64,000 nt of DNA. It comes from Enterobacter sp. ENT03. Lineage in GTDB: Bacteria > Pseudomonadota > Gammaproteobacteria > Enterobacterales > Enterobacteriaceae. Location: assembly GCF_019218745.1 (NCBI RefSeq), contig NZ_JAHUXA010000009.1:62001-126000 (forward strand), in the 5' to 3' direction. The notes under the pieces are model-generated. The model did no database searches, was not told the DNA's origin, and saw only the letters and a program-made list of their open reading frames with translations. Shown here one piece after another: positions 53,524-63,855 of the stretch (its first letter is position 1; every line of letters begins with the position of its first letter). Made by a program: the position numbers and the translations under genes.

Positions 53524-54645
53524 TTACGACTCCAGCGCGATGGCGACCTCGAAGCCATGAGCTTTCAGCAGCGAGTGTTTCTTAGCCGCTTCCAGATCCT
53601 TGGCTACCATTTCAGAGACCATCTCCTGCAGGGTAGTTTCTGGTTTCCAGCCCAGTTTTTCGTGTGCTTTGGTCGGGTCACCCAGCAGGGTTTCCACTTC
53701 CGCCGGACGGAAGTAACGCGGGTCAACAGAAACAATCACATCGCCAGGCTTCACGCCCGGTGCATCGTGACCAGTTACGGACACCACAATGCCTTTCTCG
53801 TCAACGCCAGTGCCTTCAAAGCGCAGTTTGATACCCAGCTGAGCCGCTGCCATTTCCACGAACTGACGTACGGAGTACTGCACGCCGGTTGCGATAACGA
53901 AATCTTCCGGGTGATCCTGTTGCAGCATCATCCACTGCATTTTCACGTAGTCTTTCGCATGGCCCCAGTCACGCAGGGAGTCCATGTTGCCGAGGTACAG
54001 GCAGGATTCCAGACCCTGAGCGATGTTGGCGATAGCACGGGTAATTTTACGGGTCACGAAGGTTTCGCCGCGACGCGGGGATTCGTGGTTAAACAGGATG
54101 CCGTTACAGGCATACATGCCATAGGATTCGCGGTAGTTAACGGTGATCCAGTAAGCGTACAGTTTGGCAACGGCATACGGAGAACGCGGGTAGAACGGCG
54201 TGGTCTCTTTCTGCGGGATTTCCTGCACCAGACCATAGAGTTCAGAGGTGGATGCCTGATAGAAACGGGTTTTCTTTTCCAGGCCGAGGAAACGGATCGC
54301 TTCCAGCAGACGCAGGGTACCCATGGCGTCAACATCCGCCGTGTATTCCGGGGATTCGAAGGAAACCGCAACGTGGCTCATCGCACCCAGGTTGTACACT
54401 TCATCCGGCTGCACTTCCTGCAGGATGCGCGTCAGGTTGGAGCTGTCGGTCAGATCGCCATAGTGCAGGTGGAATTTCGGGTTGCTGGTATGCGGATCCT
54501 GGTAGATATGATCCACACGCTCAGTGTTAAAAGAGGAAGCACGACGTTTGATGCCGTGAACTTCATAACCCTTCTCCAGGAGAAGTTCAGCCAGATAAGA
54601 GCCATCCTGTCCGGTTACGCCGGTGATGAGAGCAACTTTACTCAT
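53524..54645 (-). CDS. gmd: GDP-mannose 4,6-dehydratase Gmd
   Basis: 373 residues. NADP-binding [17 protein letters not shown] (7-23), STSELYG and the YxxxK pair in [11 protein letters not shown]. First step of GDP-fucose synthesis from GDP-mannose. The ATG overlaps the wcaF stop by four bases. Confidence 0.96.
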   Translation of the reverse strand: MSKVALITGVTGQDGSYLAELLLEKGYEVHGIKRRASSFNTERVDHIYQDPHTSNPKFHLHYGDLTDSSNLTRILQEVQPDEVYNLGAMSHVAVSFESPEYTADVDAMGTLRLLEAIRFLGLEKKTRFYQASTSELYGLVQEIPQKETTPFYPRSPYAVAKLYAYWITVNYRESYGMYACNGILFNHESPRRGETFVTRKITRAIANIAQGLESCLYLGNMDSLRDWGHAKDYVKMQWMMLQQDHPEDFVIATGVQYSVRQFVEMAAAQLGIKLRFEGTGVDEKGIVVSVTGHDAPGVKPGDVIVSVDPRYFRPAEVETLLGDPTKAHEKLGWKPETTLQEMVSEMVAKDLEAAKKHSLLKAHGFEVAIALES

Positions 54646-55211
54646 AATTTATTTTCCTCAAAAGGTGCCGTTTCGACGCGTTTGCGCGTCACCACTGCGG
54701 GATTACCCCGGCAAATCACGTTCGCCGGAAGCGTCTTAAAAACACTGCTACGGGCGCCAACTACGGTGCCGTCGCCAATCTGTACGCCGGGAGCGACGAA
54801 AACATCCGTTGCCAGCCAGCATTTATCGCCAATCACAATGGGAGTGGCATTAATATCGAAATGCGCACTCTGATAATCGTGACTGCCCGTACATAAATAA
54901 CACTTTTGTGACACCACAGAATTCGCGCCGATGGTGATGTCGCCCAGCGTATATAACACCGCGTCATCACCCACCCAGCTATAATCACCGAGCGTTAATT
55001 TCCATGGATACGTAATTTTTACTGACGGGCGGATCACCACGCCTTTACCAATTTTTGCGCCAAAAAGACGCAATAAAAATGCGCGCCAGCGGTACATGAC
55101 CTGCGGTGACCAGGCAAATAATGTCGCCTGCACTGCCCACCAGAGCTGAACTTTAAGCGCACTGGCCCCGCGGAAGCCGGCGGGTACCGTGAATCCGTTT
55201 AATTCCTGCAT
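54642..55211 (-). CDS. wcaF: Colanic acid O-acetyltransferase WcaF
   Basis: 189-residue left-handed beta-helix acetyltransferase. [20 protein letters not shown] forms the N-terminal helix region; hexapeptide coils follow ([25 protein letters not shown]) and [13 protein letters not shown] holds the likely catalytic His. It acetylates one colanic acid sugar with acetyl-CoA. It is slightly longer at the C-terminus than the E. coli protein (182). Confidence 0.93.
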   Translation of the reverse strand: MQELNGFTVPAGFRGASALKVQLWWAVQATLFAWSPQVMYRWRAFLLRLFGAKIGKGVVIRPSVKITYPWKLTLGDYSWVGDDAVLYTLGDITIGANSVVSQKCYLCTGSHDYQSAHFDINATPIVIGDKCWLATDVFVAPGVQIGDGTVVGARSSVFKTLPANVICRGNPAVVTRKRVETAPFEENKL

Positions 55212-55226
55212 CGTATTTCCTTATAT

Positions 55227-55973
55227 TCAGACTTTGTTATATAAGGCTTTTGTTTTACCGGTTGTGCGTTTGCGCAGCAGGTAAGAAAGCTCTGCCCAAA
55301 ATGCCGGCACGCGTAATATTTTACGCTGCACATTTCTGGCATCCTGGCATAATTCCAGATTATTCGAGGTTGACACGCCGCCCATCGAAAATTCGGATAC
55401 CAGTCCTTTCAGGCGCTTAAAGGCGTATCCCGCTTTATACATACGGGCGGCCAGCGCATAATCGGAAGAGACTTTATATTGTAAATCGTAGGGGTAGGTT
55501 TTTAGACCGCTCACCGGGAAGAATATAGCCTGATGGCTGGCCGGTAAGCTGTGGTAGATATACCATCCATGTTTCGCGCCGCGGCGAATTTTTTTTCCGT
55601 CGCCAAAATCAAGCAACGCATCGCCAATAACCATGGCGCTTTCCGGGGCGTTTTCCAGCTGGCGTACCACGTTGGCGGCGTCCGGGTGGAAAATATCACC
55701 GGAATTCAGGAACAGGGCAAAGCGCCCTTCCGCCATCGCGATGCCTTTATTCATTGCATCGTAAATGCCTTTATCTTTCTCGCTGATATAACGTAAGTTG
55801 TACTGACCGTTAAGGTTTTCCAGAAATTCTGCGGTGCCATCCTGGGAGCCACCGTCCACCACGATCCATTCGAAGGTGATGTCATGTGCCTGTGCCAGAT
55901 GCGCCAGTGACGCATAAGTTTTCGCCACGCCGTCATAATTTCGAAACGCGACAGTAATGACACTTAGGAGCAT
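55227..55973 (-). CDS. wcaE: Colanic acid glycosyltransferase WcaE
   Basis: 248 residues from the ATG at 55973 ([12 protein letters not shown]), with GAGGTGG upstream; three extra upstream codons are not conserved. GT2 family, GT-A fold: [14 protein letters not shown] near 33-46 and [11 protein letters not shown] near 85-95 for the DxD-equivalent. It transfers one sugar of the repeat unit. The start lies 10 bases after the wcaD stop. Confidence 0.94.
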   Translation of the reverse strand: MLLSVITVAFRNYDGVAKTYASLAHLAQAHDITFEWIVVDGGSQDGTAEFLENLNGQYNLRYISEKDKGIYDAMNKGIAMAEGRFALFLNSGDIFHPDAANVVRQLENAPESAMVIGDALLDFGDGKKIRRGAKHGWYIYHSLPASHQAIFFPVSGLKTYPYDLQYKVSSDYALAARMYKAGYAFKRLKGLVSEFSMGGVSTSNNLELCQDARNVQRKILRVPAFWAELSYLLRKRTTGKTKALYNKV

Positions 55974-55983
55974 GTAAACCACC

Positions 55984-57207
55984 TCATCTTGAATGCGTAA
56001 TATTCAGCGCTTTGCGCAAAATAAAAGGGCAGACGATTAAAAAAGCATATTCTGGACTGAAAATCGAACCGGTGAAAAACAATGACACCGGGGTAAAAAG
56101 AAAAAGTTGAACGCGATAATTCTGATTATTACCAAACGCGTTAATCATCATTTTTACCACTTTCGACATGTACCATATCGTCAGTAACACTGCGAACCAT
56201 GAGAAATAAATGATCAGCAGATACAGCCCATTGTCTATTGTTTTCCCGACGTCCGCACCGTTAAAGATTCCGAATGATGCAACATATTCATAAAGCGAAC
56301 CGAAGCGCACTACGCCGTCGATATTGGTTAATGAATAGCCCACCATCGCCAGCGGCCCGATGATACGGTAATAAGAAGATGAGCCTTCTGTACCCAAATC
56401 ACCCAGACGTTCCGAAATATAAGGAAATGCGAATACTACGCCGACCATAAACACGGCGAGTGAAATTATTGCCAGGGGCAGCTTTTTCTTAATCGCCTCT
56501 TTATTCAGATACTGGAATGCCCATTCCAGCAGGTAAAACAGGATAAATGTCATTACTCCGGAGAACGATCCTGAGAGAACTATCCCTGCCAGAATCATAG
56601 CATCGGTCTTGGGCGTTTTGATACCAAACTGTTTGATGCTGAGCCAAATTGAGATTAACGCCAGAGCGAAGAACGCTGGCTCGAAATACATAGCAGTGGT
56701 TCGTTTACCACCAAACTTAATGAAATTCAGAACATAGCTGTTACTGTAAATCAGATATTTCGAAATATTCTCCATCAGGCTACTGCCACCGCTGAGAATA
56801 ATCTGCGCCATTTCAGCCGCGGCGAGCATGACGACAAAACCCACCACCAGCCAGAAGAAACGCAAAATCTTGAGATAGTTGTGCGGCGAAATCGTTTTAA
56901 AGCGAATACTCCACACCATGCCGATAATGATCACCAGATAGACAAACAGCAGCGTCGAGGTGACATACTTTCCGGCATTCAGCGACTGACCGAAAATGTA
57001 GTTGAACAGGGTCAGCCCCGCGCCGATGCCCAGCGCAATCATCAGCTTCTTGATGCTGATCTTATCGACATACAGCAGCAGCATGACCGGTAAAAACGTG
57101 ACGATGGTTATCGGGAAGCTCTCCCCTATCTGGGCGATCTTAACGTTCACCAGCAGATAGATGAGCGGCAACAGCAGATAACTACAGACTCTGATAGAAC
57201 GAGACAT
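55984..57207 (-). CDS. wcaD: Colanic acid polymerase WcaD
   Basis: 407 residues from the ATG at 57207 ([15 protein letters not shown]) with GGAGG before it; the open frame further upstream lies inside wcaC. E. coli WcaD has 405. About ten membrane segments with a conserved central block [20 protein letters not shown] near 170-189. Wzy-type polymerase joining colanic acid units in the periplasm. It overlaps the wcaC 3' end by 26 bases. Confidence 0.95.
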   Translation of the reverse strand: MSRSIRVCSYLLLPLIYLLVNVKIAQIGESFPITIVTFLPVMLLLYVDKISIKKLMIALGIGAGLTLFNYIFGQSLNAGKYVTSTLLFVYLVIIIGMVWSIRFKTISPHNYLKILRFFWLVVGFVVMLAAAEMAQIILSGGSSLMENISKYLIYSNSYVLNFIKFGGKRTTAMYFEPAFFALALISIWLSIKQFGIKTPKTDAMILAGIVLSGSFSGVMTFILFYLLEWAFQYLNKEAIKKKLPLAIISLAVFMVGVVFAFPYISERLGDLGTEGSSSYYRIIGPLAMVGYSLTNIDGVVRFGSLYEYVASFGIFNGADVGKTIDNGLYLLIIYFSWFAVLLTIWYMSKVVKMMINAFGNNQNYRVQLFLFTPVSLFFTGSIFSPEYAFLIVCPFILRKALNITHSR

Positions 57208-58399
57208 ACTCCTCCAGCATCTGTTCGCCGCTGTACGCCTGGCGGCTGCGCGCGCGGAACGCGTCCAGCGTAGTGCCAAACACCGCCTGGGCAATATCCG
57301 CTTTCGGGCGCTGCACCAGGGAAACCACCTCCGATTCGGCAAAGGTTTTGCCGCCGGATTTATACAGCACTTCCTGCGCCGCATCGCTGTGGGTCGCAAT
57401 GACCGGCACGCCGATGGACAGCGCTTCGCAGAGGATCAGCGGGTAGTTATCCACCCGCGAGCTGAACACCAGCGCATCCATCTGATTAAGCTCGCTCATC
57501 AACTGGCGTTTATCCGTCATAAACCCGTGGTTCACCACGTTCGCGCCTTCAAAGGGTGAAAACTTGCCGAAGGTATGCAGTTCGATTTTGTCACCGAGCG
57601 CCATCATGTCGCGCACCAGACGCTGATTAGTTTTACCGTCGTAGCGCAAATCGTGAGCCACAATGGCGATTTTCGGCACGCCAGCGGTTTCGCTTACCGG
57701 CGTCAGTTCGGCGAGGATCGCCTCGGTCGCCACATCAATGCCGTTATTGATAATGCGGCAGCGCCCTTCGCCGTAAATACGGTTGAAAGCATCGGCGACG
57801 TGCTGGCTCGGAGAGATAAAAGTGCAGCCGATCGCCAGCATCGCGTTAAACAACTGGCGTTTGCCCGCCACCAGCTGGTGCGCGCGGTCAATTTTTACCG
57901 GCGGATAGTTGTCCAGCGTAGGGCACTTCTGACAGTTGGTTTTCCAGCCTTCGCAGCCGTCGGTAAAAGCACAGCGCCCGGTCACGCTCCAGTGATCGTG
58001 CAGCGTCCAGACGAAGGTCACGTCCGGCTTGTGGGCGTTGACTTTCTGGCAAAACGCCACCAGGTCACTTAAGTTCAGCCAGTAGCTGTGCATGACGTGA
58101 AAGTGCAGCACCACCGGGCCAGGTGTGCGGGTGACGGTGCGGTACAAACTGTTCAGGTTGCCAAAAACATCACGGTTAAACAGCCGAAACAGCGCCAGGT
58201 TGGCCATCGACGTCAGGCGGGGGGTCTGTTTGATCACCTGCGGATAGTCGTTATGGCTGACGCTGTTTTTGCCGCCTTTGCCGTAGCCGTACACAAAACG
58301 GGAAGGCAGTCCCTTTTGCAGCGCGCGCTGGTGCAGATCCAGCGCCACGCCCGCTGCGCCGCCCTCGGCGAGACGCACATTAAATTGCAGAATGTTCAT
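57182..58399 (-). CDS. wcaC: Colanic acid glycosyltransferase WcaC
   Basis: 405-residue GT4 enzyme. MNILQFNVRLAEGGAAGVALDLH at the start, TFVWTLHDHWSVTGRCAFTDG near 128-148 (a WcaC-like block with cysteines CQKCP following) and VFSSRVDNYPLILCEALSIGVP near 308-329. It adds galactose or another sugar to the repeat. Overlaps wcaB by four bases. Confidence 0.94.
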   Translation of the reverse strand: MNILQFNVRLAEGGAAGVALDLHQRALQKGLPSRFVYGYGKGGKNSVSHNDYPQVIKQTPRLTSMANLALFRLFNRDVFGNLNSLYRTVTRTPGPVVLHFHVMHSYWLNLSDLVAFCQKVNAHKPDVTFVWTLHDHWSVTGRCAFTDGCEGWKTNCQKCPTLDNYPPVKIDRAHQLVAGKRQLFNAMLAIGCTFISPSQHVADAFNRIYGEGRCRIINNGIDVATEAILAELTPVSETAGVPKIAIVAHDLRYDGKTNQRLVRDMMALGDKIELHTFGKFSPFEGANVVNHGFMTDKRQLMSELNQMDALVFSSRVDNYPLILCEALSIGVPVIATHSDAAQEVLYKSGGKTFAESEVVSLVQRPKADIAQAVFGTTLDAFRARSRQAYSGEQMLEEYVSFYQSL

Positions 58400-58887
58400 T
58401 TCATTACCTTCACGCGCGCTTTCTCACCCACCACCAGCGCGTTATCCGGCACACTGTCCAGCACCACACTGCCCGCGCCAATGGTGACGTTGTTGCCGAT
58501 GGTGATGTCACCGATCATCACCACGTTGGCACCCAGCTCGACGCCGTTACCAATCACCGGACAGGCCAGGCTGTCCGCGCCGCGGTTACCGATGGTGACG
58601 CCGTGACGGATGGAGAAATCATCCCCCGCCACGACGTTTTTGTTGATCACCACGGCATAGCCGTGATGAATGGTGAAACGCCGTCCGATGGTCGCCGCCG
58701 CCTGGATCTCGTAGCCAAACAGGCATTCGGTTATAAAGCGGTACAGCACCAGTACCGGTGCGGCCCAGATATTGTTGAGGACATTTTTTTTACGCCACAC
58801 TGAGCAGAAATGCGCGATGCGGTAAGCCATCACCATGCAGCATGGACGCAGGCTCCAGTGGTTAGCGCGAAAATCTTCCAGTCGCAT
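58396..58887 (-). CDS. wcaB: Colanic acid O-acetyltransferase WcaB
   Basis: 163-residue serine-acetyltransferase-like beta-helix protein. FTIHHGYAVVINKNVVAGDDF and IRHGVTIGNRGADS near 70-105 hold the catalytic His residues, and VIGNGVELGANVVMIGDITIGNN the hexapeptide coils. It acetylates one fucose of colanic acid. Starts within the wcaA stop codon (TAATG). Confidence 0.93.
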   Translation of the reverse strand: MRLEDFRANHWSLRPCCMVMAYRIAHFCSVWRKKNVLNNIWAAPVLVLYRFITECLFGYEIQAAATIGRRFTIHHGYAVVINKNVVAGDDFSIRHGVTIGNRGADSLACPVIGNGVELGANVVMIGDITIGNNVTIGAGSVVLDSVPDNALVVGEKARVKVMK

Positions 58888-59732
58888 TATTTCCCCCGCA
58901 GCCCGTCAGCGAGGCGTTTGCCGTTCCGCACAGACAGCAGTGTTAACAATGTGCGCCAGGTCATGCGCTTATTGCGGATCTGGTACAGCGTGAACAGCTG
59001 ATACTTTTTGCTGGCCCGGTCGAATTTGTCTTTGTGCTTGCGGTAAAAGTGAAAATAGCCGGAGAACTTTTTCGGCGATAACGTGATCTGCATTTCGCCA
59101 TGATTGATGTGCAGGATCTGCGTGGCCTCTTCGACTTTCCACGGCTCACCATATTCCACCACCATGCGCAGGAAAATATCGTAATCCTGCGCGGCCTTCA
59201 GTTCGGTATCGAACAGGCACTCTTTAAACCGCCAGGCCCAGGTAAAGACCTGGTTGCCGATGATATTGCGTTTGTAGAACAGCTTGCGGGAATAGGGTGA
59301 TTTCGGGTACAGCGGCAGACTGGCTGGCTGGGCGTAAACTTCCCCTTCGCAGATATAGTCGTTGGCGTATAAAAACGCGTGTGTCACCAGCTGATGTTTG
59401 TGCGCCAGGAAGACCGACAGGCGGTTTGGCGTCCATTCGTCATCATCGTCGATACCGGTAATGTACTCACCGTTAGCCTGCATGATGGCCTGGTTGCGCA
59501 CCGCGCAGGCACCGGAGTTGATCTCGTTATGGGTATAGCGCACGCGCGGATCGTTAAGGCCGTCGACAAACTGTTGTAACTGCTCAAAAGACGAGGAGCA
59601 GTCATCGACGATGATCATCTCCCAGTTGCTGTAATCCTGGCGCAGCACCGATTTAATCGCCCGGATCGCCAGTTGCTGCCTGTTCCAGGTTGGCATGTAA
59701 ATTGAAATTAATGGGCGGTCTGTTGTGCTCAT
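58887..59732 (-). CDS. wcaA: Colanic acid glycosyltransferase WcaA
   Basis: 281 residues from the ATG at 59732 (MSTTDRPLISIYMPTWN), close to the 279 of E. coli. GT2, GT-A: IIVDDCSSSFEQLQQF near 45-60, YITGIDDDDEWTPNRL near 96-111 with the DxD. The same frame stays open for another 84 codons upstream through the 45-base tandem repeats, but that part is not conserved. It transfers one of the repeat-unit sugars at the cytoplasmic face. Confidence 0.94.
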   Translation of the reverse strand: MSTTDRPLISIYMPTWNRQQLAIRAIKSVLRQDYSNWEMIIVDDCSSSFEQLQQFVDGLNDPRVRYTHNEINSGACAVRNQAIMQANGEYITGIDDDDEWTPNRLSVFLAHKHQLVTHAFLYANDYICEGEVYAQPASLPLYPKSPYSRKLFYKRNIIGNQVFTWAWRFKECLFDTELKAAQDYDIFLRMVVEYGEPWKVEEATQILHINHGEMQITLSPKKFSGYFHFYRKHKDKFDRASKKYQLFTLYQIRNKRMTWRTLLTLLSVRNGKRLADGLRGK

Positions 59733-59775
59733 TGTCCGTTCCCTTTCGTTGATGTTATTCATCAGCTCGGTAGTT

Positions 59776-59915
59776 CCCCCCCTCACCCCGGCCCTCTCCC
59801 CATGGGAGAGGGTGGATGCGTCGGGCTCAATCTCTCCCCTCTCCCCATGGGAGAGGGTGGATGCGTCGGGCACGATCTCTCCCCTCTCCCTTAGGGAGAG
59901 GGTTAGGGTGAGGGG
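59776..59915. repeat. 45-bp tandem palindromic repeat between wzc and wcaA
   Basis: Copies start at 59792, 59837 and 59882, exactly 45 bases apart. The first two are nearly identical; the third diverges after its arm. Each holds CCCTCTCCC/GGGAGAGGG arms around a 2-4 base loop, a strong hairpin, followed by TGGATGCGTCGGGC. The whole element is bounded by CCTCACCCC and GGGTGAGGGG, complementary ends that can close a larger structure. It fills most of the 190-base gap between wzc and wcaA. Confidence 0.9.
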
Positions 59916-59922
59916 AATACTG

Positions 59923-62085
59923 TTATTTTGAATCAGACTTGTACTCGTACTCGTAGTACCCGTAATCCTGATAGCCCGTCGCACGGCGGAAGATGGAGTT
60001 GAGGATCACCCCTTTCACCTCGATGCCGTTCTGATGCAGACGGCTCAGGCTGGTTTCCACCTCTTTGATGGTATTCACCGCGTAGCGTGCCACCATCAGC
60101 GTGGTACCGGCATGGCGACCCACAATGGCGGCGTCGGTCACCGCGAGGATTGGTGGGGTGTCGATCAGCACCAGGTCATAGTTTTTGCTCGCCCAGGTAA
60201 TCAGCTGACTGAAGCGCTCGCTCATCAGCAGTTCAGACGGGTTCGGCGGCACCTGACCCCGTGGCACCAGGTCAAAGTTCGGCACAGAGGTCGGTTTTGC
60301 ACAGGCGGCAATGTCACCGGTACTGGAGAGCACGTTCGACAGACCGTTCACGTTGTCGGTGCCGAGCAGTTCATGGGCGTAACCTTTACGCATATCACAG
60401 TCGATCAGCAGCACGCGCTTGTTGGTCTGGCTGACCACCGCCGCGAGGTTGGCGCACACAAAGGTTTTACCGATCGACGGGCTAACACCGGTCATCATCA
60501 GCACATTGTTGTTGGCCTGCATCATGGCGAAGTGCAGACTGGTGCGCAGACTACGAATGGCTTCAATGGCAAGGTCAGTCGGGTTACCCACCGCCAGCAG
60601 CTGGCTCTGCTTATAGCGTTTCGTGCCTTTGACGGTTTTGACCTGGTCGCGGGATTTCTGCCATTCAGACAGCGGAATGCTGGCGTAGACGTTGATGCCA
60701 TGCTCTTCCAGCACCTGCGGGCTTTCGATGCCGCGATTAAACAGCGAGCGCAGCAGCACGCCGACAATCGACAACATCAGGCCGAGGATAATGCTGCCAA
60801 GAATAATCAGCGCTTTCTTCGGTTTCAGCACGCCAGGTTGGGTGATCGCCGGGTCAACAATACGCACATCGCCGACGGTACTGGCTTCGGTGATCTTCAG
60901 CTCCTGCTGTTTGTTGAGCAGCGCCATGTACACCTGCTGGCCGGATTCTACATCGCGGGTCAGACGCACAATTTCCTGCTGGGTTTTTGGCATCGCCGTA
61001 ACGCGCCCGTTCAGCCTGGATTTTTCATCTTCCAGCGCTTTACGTTTTTCCAGCAGCGTGCGGTAGGCCGGGTGCGCTTTGGTATAGAGTTTGGAAATCT
61101 CCGCCTCTTTAAAGGTCAGCTCGTTTAACTGCGCGTCGATGTTAACCATCGAGTCCAGCACGGCTTTCGCTTCCAGCGGTAAATCCACCGAGTCCTTGTC
61201 CTGACGGAAGGCGTTCAGTTTGTTTTCCGCCTGATCCAGATTACGGCGAACCTCCGGCAGCTGTTTAGCGAGGAAGGCGAGGCTTTTCGCCGCTTCTTCC
61301 GATTTACGCGCCACGTTCTGCTCAAGGTAGTTGCGGGTAATGCTGTTCAGGATGGCACGGATCTGCTCGCGATCTTCCCCGGTAAACGACAGGCTGAGCA
61401 CGCCGGTGTCTTTCCCGTTTTCGGTGACGGTGAGGTTGTTTTGCAGATTGTTGATCATGCCGAGCGTGGAAAACTTAGTCACGGTGAATTCGCTGTCGGT
61501 GGACGCCTGGATCGCGCTCACTTCCAGCATCACGCCGTCTTTTTCCAGCCGCTTGCCCACTTCGCCTTTGGCGCTGAAACCGGCGTCGCTGGTCAGCTGG
61601 TACTGGGTCGGGCTAAGTACGCGCAGCGTGAACACCTGATCGCCCGCCCCTTTCGGCAGGGTAAACGCGGTGACCTTTACCGTTTCATTCTGACGCCCCA
61701 TCAGCCGTTCCCAGCCGTCGCCGATAATCGGCAGGGTGTTTTTGGTCACGGCAATATCTAAATCAAGTTCGTCAACGGTTTTGCCCAGCACCATTCGCGA
61801 TTTGATCAGCTGAATTTCCGCATCGGACGCCGGCGGTTTATTCGACAACGCGCTGTTAATGTTCTGCACCAGCGAGTTGCCGGAATCCTGCTCGATTTGC
61901 ACCAGCGCATCGGCACTGTAAATCGGCGTGGCGAACAGGGTATAGATCACCGCCGCCACCGCAAAGACGGCGGTAATGCCGAGCACCCACCAGCGTGCCT
62001 CAACCACCGTCCCAATCAGGCGTCCGATGTCGATTTCATCGCTGCCTGTCTGGGAGGCGGCAGAATGCTGTAGTTTTTCTGTCAT
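59923..62085 (-). CDS. wzc: Tyrosine autokinase Wzc (colanic acid PCP-2a co-polymerase)
   Basis: 720 residues from the ATG at 62085 (MTEKLQHSAAS), exactly the E. coli length; the longer frame overlaps wzb. N-terminal Wzz domain with membrane helices near 32-51 and 427-447, periplasmic helices between. The C-terminal BY-kinase has Walker A GVSPSIGKTF, Walker A' LLIDCDMRKG and Walker B LVLIDTPP. The tail is a tyrosine cluster (Tyr705, 708, 710, 711, 713, 715). Its phosphorylation cycle with Wzb controls colanic acid export through Wza. Confidence 0.97.
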   Translation of the reverse strand: MTEKLQHSAASQTGSDEIDIGRLIGTVVEARWWVLGITAVFAVAAVIYTLFATPIYSADALVQIEQDSGNSLVQNINSALSNKPPASDAEIQLIKSRMVLGKTVDELDLDIAVTKNTLPIIGDGWERLMGRQNETVKVTAFTLPKGAGDQVFTLRVLSPTQYQLTSDAGFSAKGEVGKRLEKDGVMLEVSAIQASTDSEFTVTKFSTLGMINNLQNNLTVTENGKDTGVLSLSFTGEDREQIRAILNSITRNYLEQNVARKSEEAAKSLAFLAKQLPEVRRNLDQAENKLNAFRQDKDSVDLPLEAKAVLDSMVNIDAQLNELTFKEAEISKLYTKAHPAYRTLLEKRKALEDEKSRLNGRVTAMPKTQQEIVRLTRDVESGQQVYMALLNKQQELKITEASTVGDVRIVDPAITQPGVLKPKKALIILGSIILGLMLSIVGVLLRSLFNRGIESPQVLEEHGINVYASIPLSEWQKSRDQVKTVKGTKRYKQSQLLAVGNPTDLAIEAIRSLRTSLHFAMMQANNNVLMMTGVSPSIGKTFVCANLAAVVSQTNKRVLLIDCDMRKGYAHELLGTDNVNGLSNVLSSTGDIAACAKPTSVPNFDLVPRGQVPPNPSELLMSERFSQLITWASKNYDLVLIDTPPILAVTDAAIVGRHAGTTLMVARYAVNTIKEVETSLSRLHQNGIEVKGVILNSIFRRATGYQDYGYYEYEYKSDSK

Positions 62086-62087
62086 TG

Positions 62088-62531
62088 TTATCCCTGCTGA
62101 ACGTTCAATGCCTGCGCCCACTGGCGGGCAGACCTTTCGAGTAAGGTGTAAACGGCTTCAAAAGCTTCACGGCTTTTGCGATACGGATCGGGGATGTCCC
62201 GCTCATTATCCCAGTGACCAAACAGCATCACTTTGCCGCGCATTTCCGGTGCGATGTCGCACAGCGAAGCAATGTGACGCTTTTCCATCACCAGGATCAG
62301 ATCGTATTCGCGACACATGCGCGACGTGATCTGGCGGGCGCTGTGGCCCGCAAGCGAAATGTCATGCTGTTCCGCCACGCTGCTTGCCGTGGCGTCAGCC
62401 CCTTTTCCCACCAGCGCGCCCAGTCCCGCCGAATCGACGGTCAGGCCCGGCTGAAATGCCCGTAATAACCGTTCCGCCGTCGGGGAGCGGCAGATATTCC
62501 CTACGCAAACCACCAGAATTTTGTTAAACAT
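62088..62531 (-). CDS. wzb: Low-molecular-weight protein-tyrosine phosphatase Wzb
   Basis: 147 residues. P-loop VCVGNICRSPTAERLL with nucleophile Cys9 and the general acid Asp in DIPDPYRKS. It dephosphorylates the Wzc tyrosine tail. Two bases separate its stop from the wzc ATG. Confidence 0.97.
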   Translation of the reverse strand: MFNKILVVCVGNICRSPTAERLLRAFQPGLTVDSAGLGALVGKGADATASSVAEQHDISLAGHSARQITSRMCREYDLILVMEKRHIASLCDIAPEMRGKVMLFGHWDNERDIPDPYRKSREAFEAVYTLLERSARQWAQALNVQQG

Positions 62532-62537
62532 CGCGTT

Positions 62538-63677
62538 TTACCAGGTATGCAAGTCGCTGGCCGTGTCGGTCATGTAGCGAACGCCACTGATGGTCGGCAA
62601 CAGCTGGTTGATCAGACGGTTCCAGCGAGCGACCGGTGCGGTCGTGACGTAAACCACGTCGTACGGCTGGAGGCGGAATTCCGTCGCCATCACCAGAGAG
62701 GTGGCGTCAGACATATCAAGCTGGTAAATGTTGGCGATCTTGCCGTCGCGTCCCTTCTCGCCTTTCAGCGGACGGATCACGAAGATACCGCTGGCATTGG
62801 ACGTGCTCAGATCCAGACCTTCTGCCTGACCCAGCGCTTCGGTCAGCGTCATGCCGCTGAAGTCCATTTTGAGGGTGCTCTGTTTTTTCACTTCGCCCAT
62901 CACGAACACTTTCAGATCGTCGTTGCGCGGCACAAAGAGGATGTCGCCCGGATAGAGCAGGCGGTTCTGGCTCAGGTCGCCGTTTTGCATCAGCGCCTGC
63001 AAAGAAATGCGTTGTTCGCGGCCTTCGTGGGTCAAGACCACATTGCGCCAGTCGGCGTTATCGGTCAGACCACCGGCGGCGTTGATGGCATCCAGCACCG
63101 TCAGCGGTACGTTGGTGATCGCCTGCTGACCGGATTTATTTACCTGGCCGGAGATATAGGCTTTCTGCGAGCGGAAGCCAGCGATATTAACGTCCACCTG
63201 CGGGTCAGCAATGTACTGCGCTAAACGGCCGGTAATATCACTACGGATTTCCGCGAGGGTTTTGCCCACTACGTGGACTTTACCGATATACGGATAGAAC
63301 ATCGTGCCGTCCGGCTGCACCCAGTTACCGGCTTCGCTTGAGCTACGATACTGGCCTGCTGGCGTGGTCAGTTCCGGGTGATCCCAGACGGTGACGTTCA
63401 GGACATCGCCAGGACCGACACGGTACTGATAATTCGCGATTTCCTGATCCAGCGACATATTAGGTTGAGCGACATTCGGACGGGGACGTAACTGTTCGAC
63501 CAGTCGGGGGGTCAAAGGATAAACATTCACCATGCGGTCAAGATCGAAGTCAGCATCTTGCTGTTTAATGACATCCTTGCCCATGGTCGACATATTGCTG
63601 CCGGGAAAAACCGTACAACCACTCATCAAGGTCACAGACACCAATAATGGCATCAATTTCATTTTGGATTTCATCAT
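62538..63677 (-). CDS. wza: Outer-membrane colanic acid export lipoprotein Wza
   Basis: 379 residues. Lipoprotein signal ends LMSGC (Cys21). Polysaccharide export domain [20 protein letters not shown] near 86-105, then SLBB domains ([20 protein letters not shown] and [20 protein letters not shown]), and the amphipathic C-terminal helix that forms the outer-membrane pore ([20 protein letters not shown]). As an octamer it exports colanic acid. First gene of the operon; its leader holds JUMPstart and other signals. Confidence 0.97.
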   Translation of the reverse strand: MMKSKMKLMPLLVSVTLMSGCTVFPGSNMSTMGKDVIKQQDADFDLDRMVNVYPLTPRLVEQLRPRPNVAQPNMSLDQEIANYQYRVGPGDVLNVTVWDHPELTTPAGQYRSSSEAGNWVQPDGTMFYPYIGKVHVVGKTLAEIRSDITGRLAQYIADPQVDVNIAGFRSQKAYISGQVNKSGQQAITNVPLTVLDAINAAGGLTDNADWRNVVLTHEGREQRISLQALMQNGDLSQNRLLYPGDILFVPRNDDLKVFVMGEVKKQSTLKMDFSGMTLTEALGQAEGLDLSTSNASGIFVIRPLKGEKGRDGKIANIYQLDMSDATSLVMATEFRLQPYDVVYVTTAPVARWNRLINQLLPTISGVRYMTDTASDLHTW

Positions 63678-63855
63678 TGATTATTTATCACTTTGGCAGA
63701 GTAATTATCCTGTGCGGTATAAATAAGCGCGTAGCCTGTTCCCATTTAGCATGCAGTTAAAGGCTGCTAAATATAACTGGCATCAGTCCTAAAAATCGCT
63801 TATTCAAACGCGGTGCGTTGACAGAATAATCGGAGCTGATTCACACGCGTCCGGG

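Noticed and set aside
53557-54873. 438-codon plus-strand open frame opposite gmd and wcaF
   Set aside because: It is antisense to two well-recognised genes and reflects codon bias on the coding strand; there is no family resemblance. The same applies to 49627-50889 (opposite cpsB) and 60034-61128 (opposite wzc).
59776-59915. Possible CRISPR array at the 45-base repeats
   Set aside because: Copies are directly contiguous with no unique spacers, and there are no cas genes nearby.
59733-59984. N-terminally extended wcaA as the main product
   Set aside because: The extension is repeat-derived, overlaps wzc and is not conserved; the ATG at 59732 gives the usual length.
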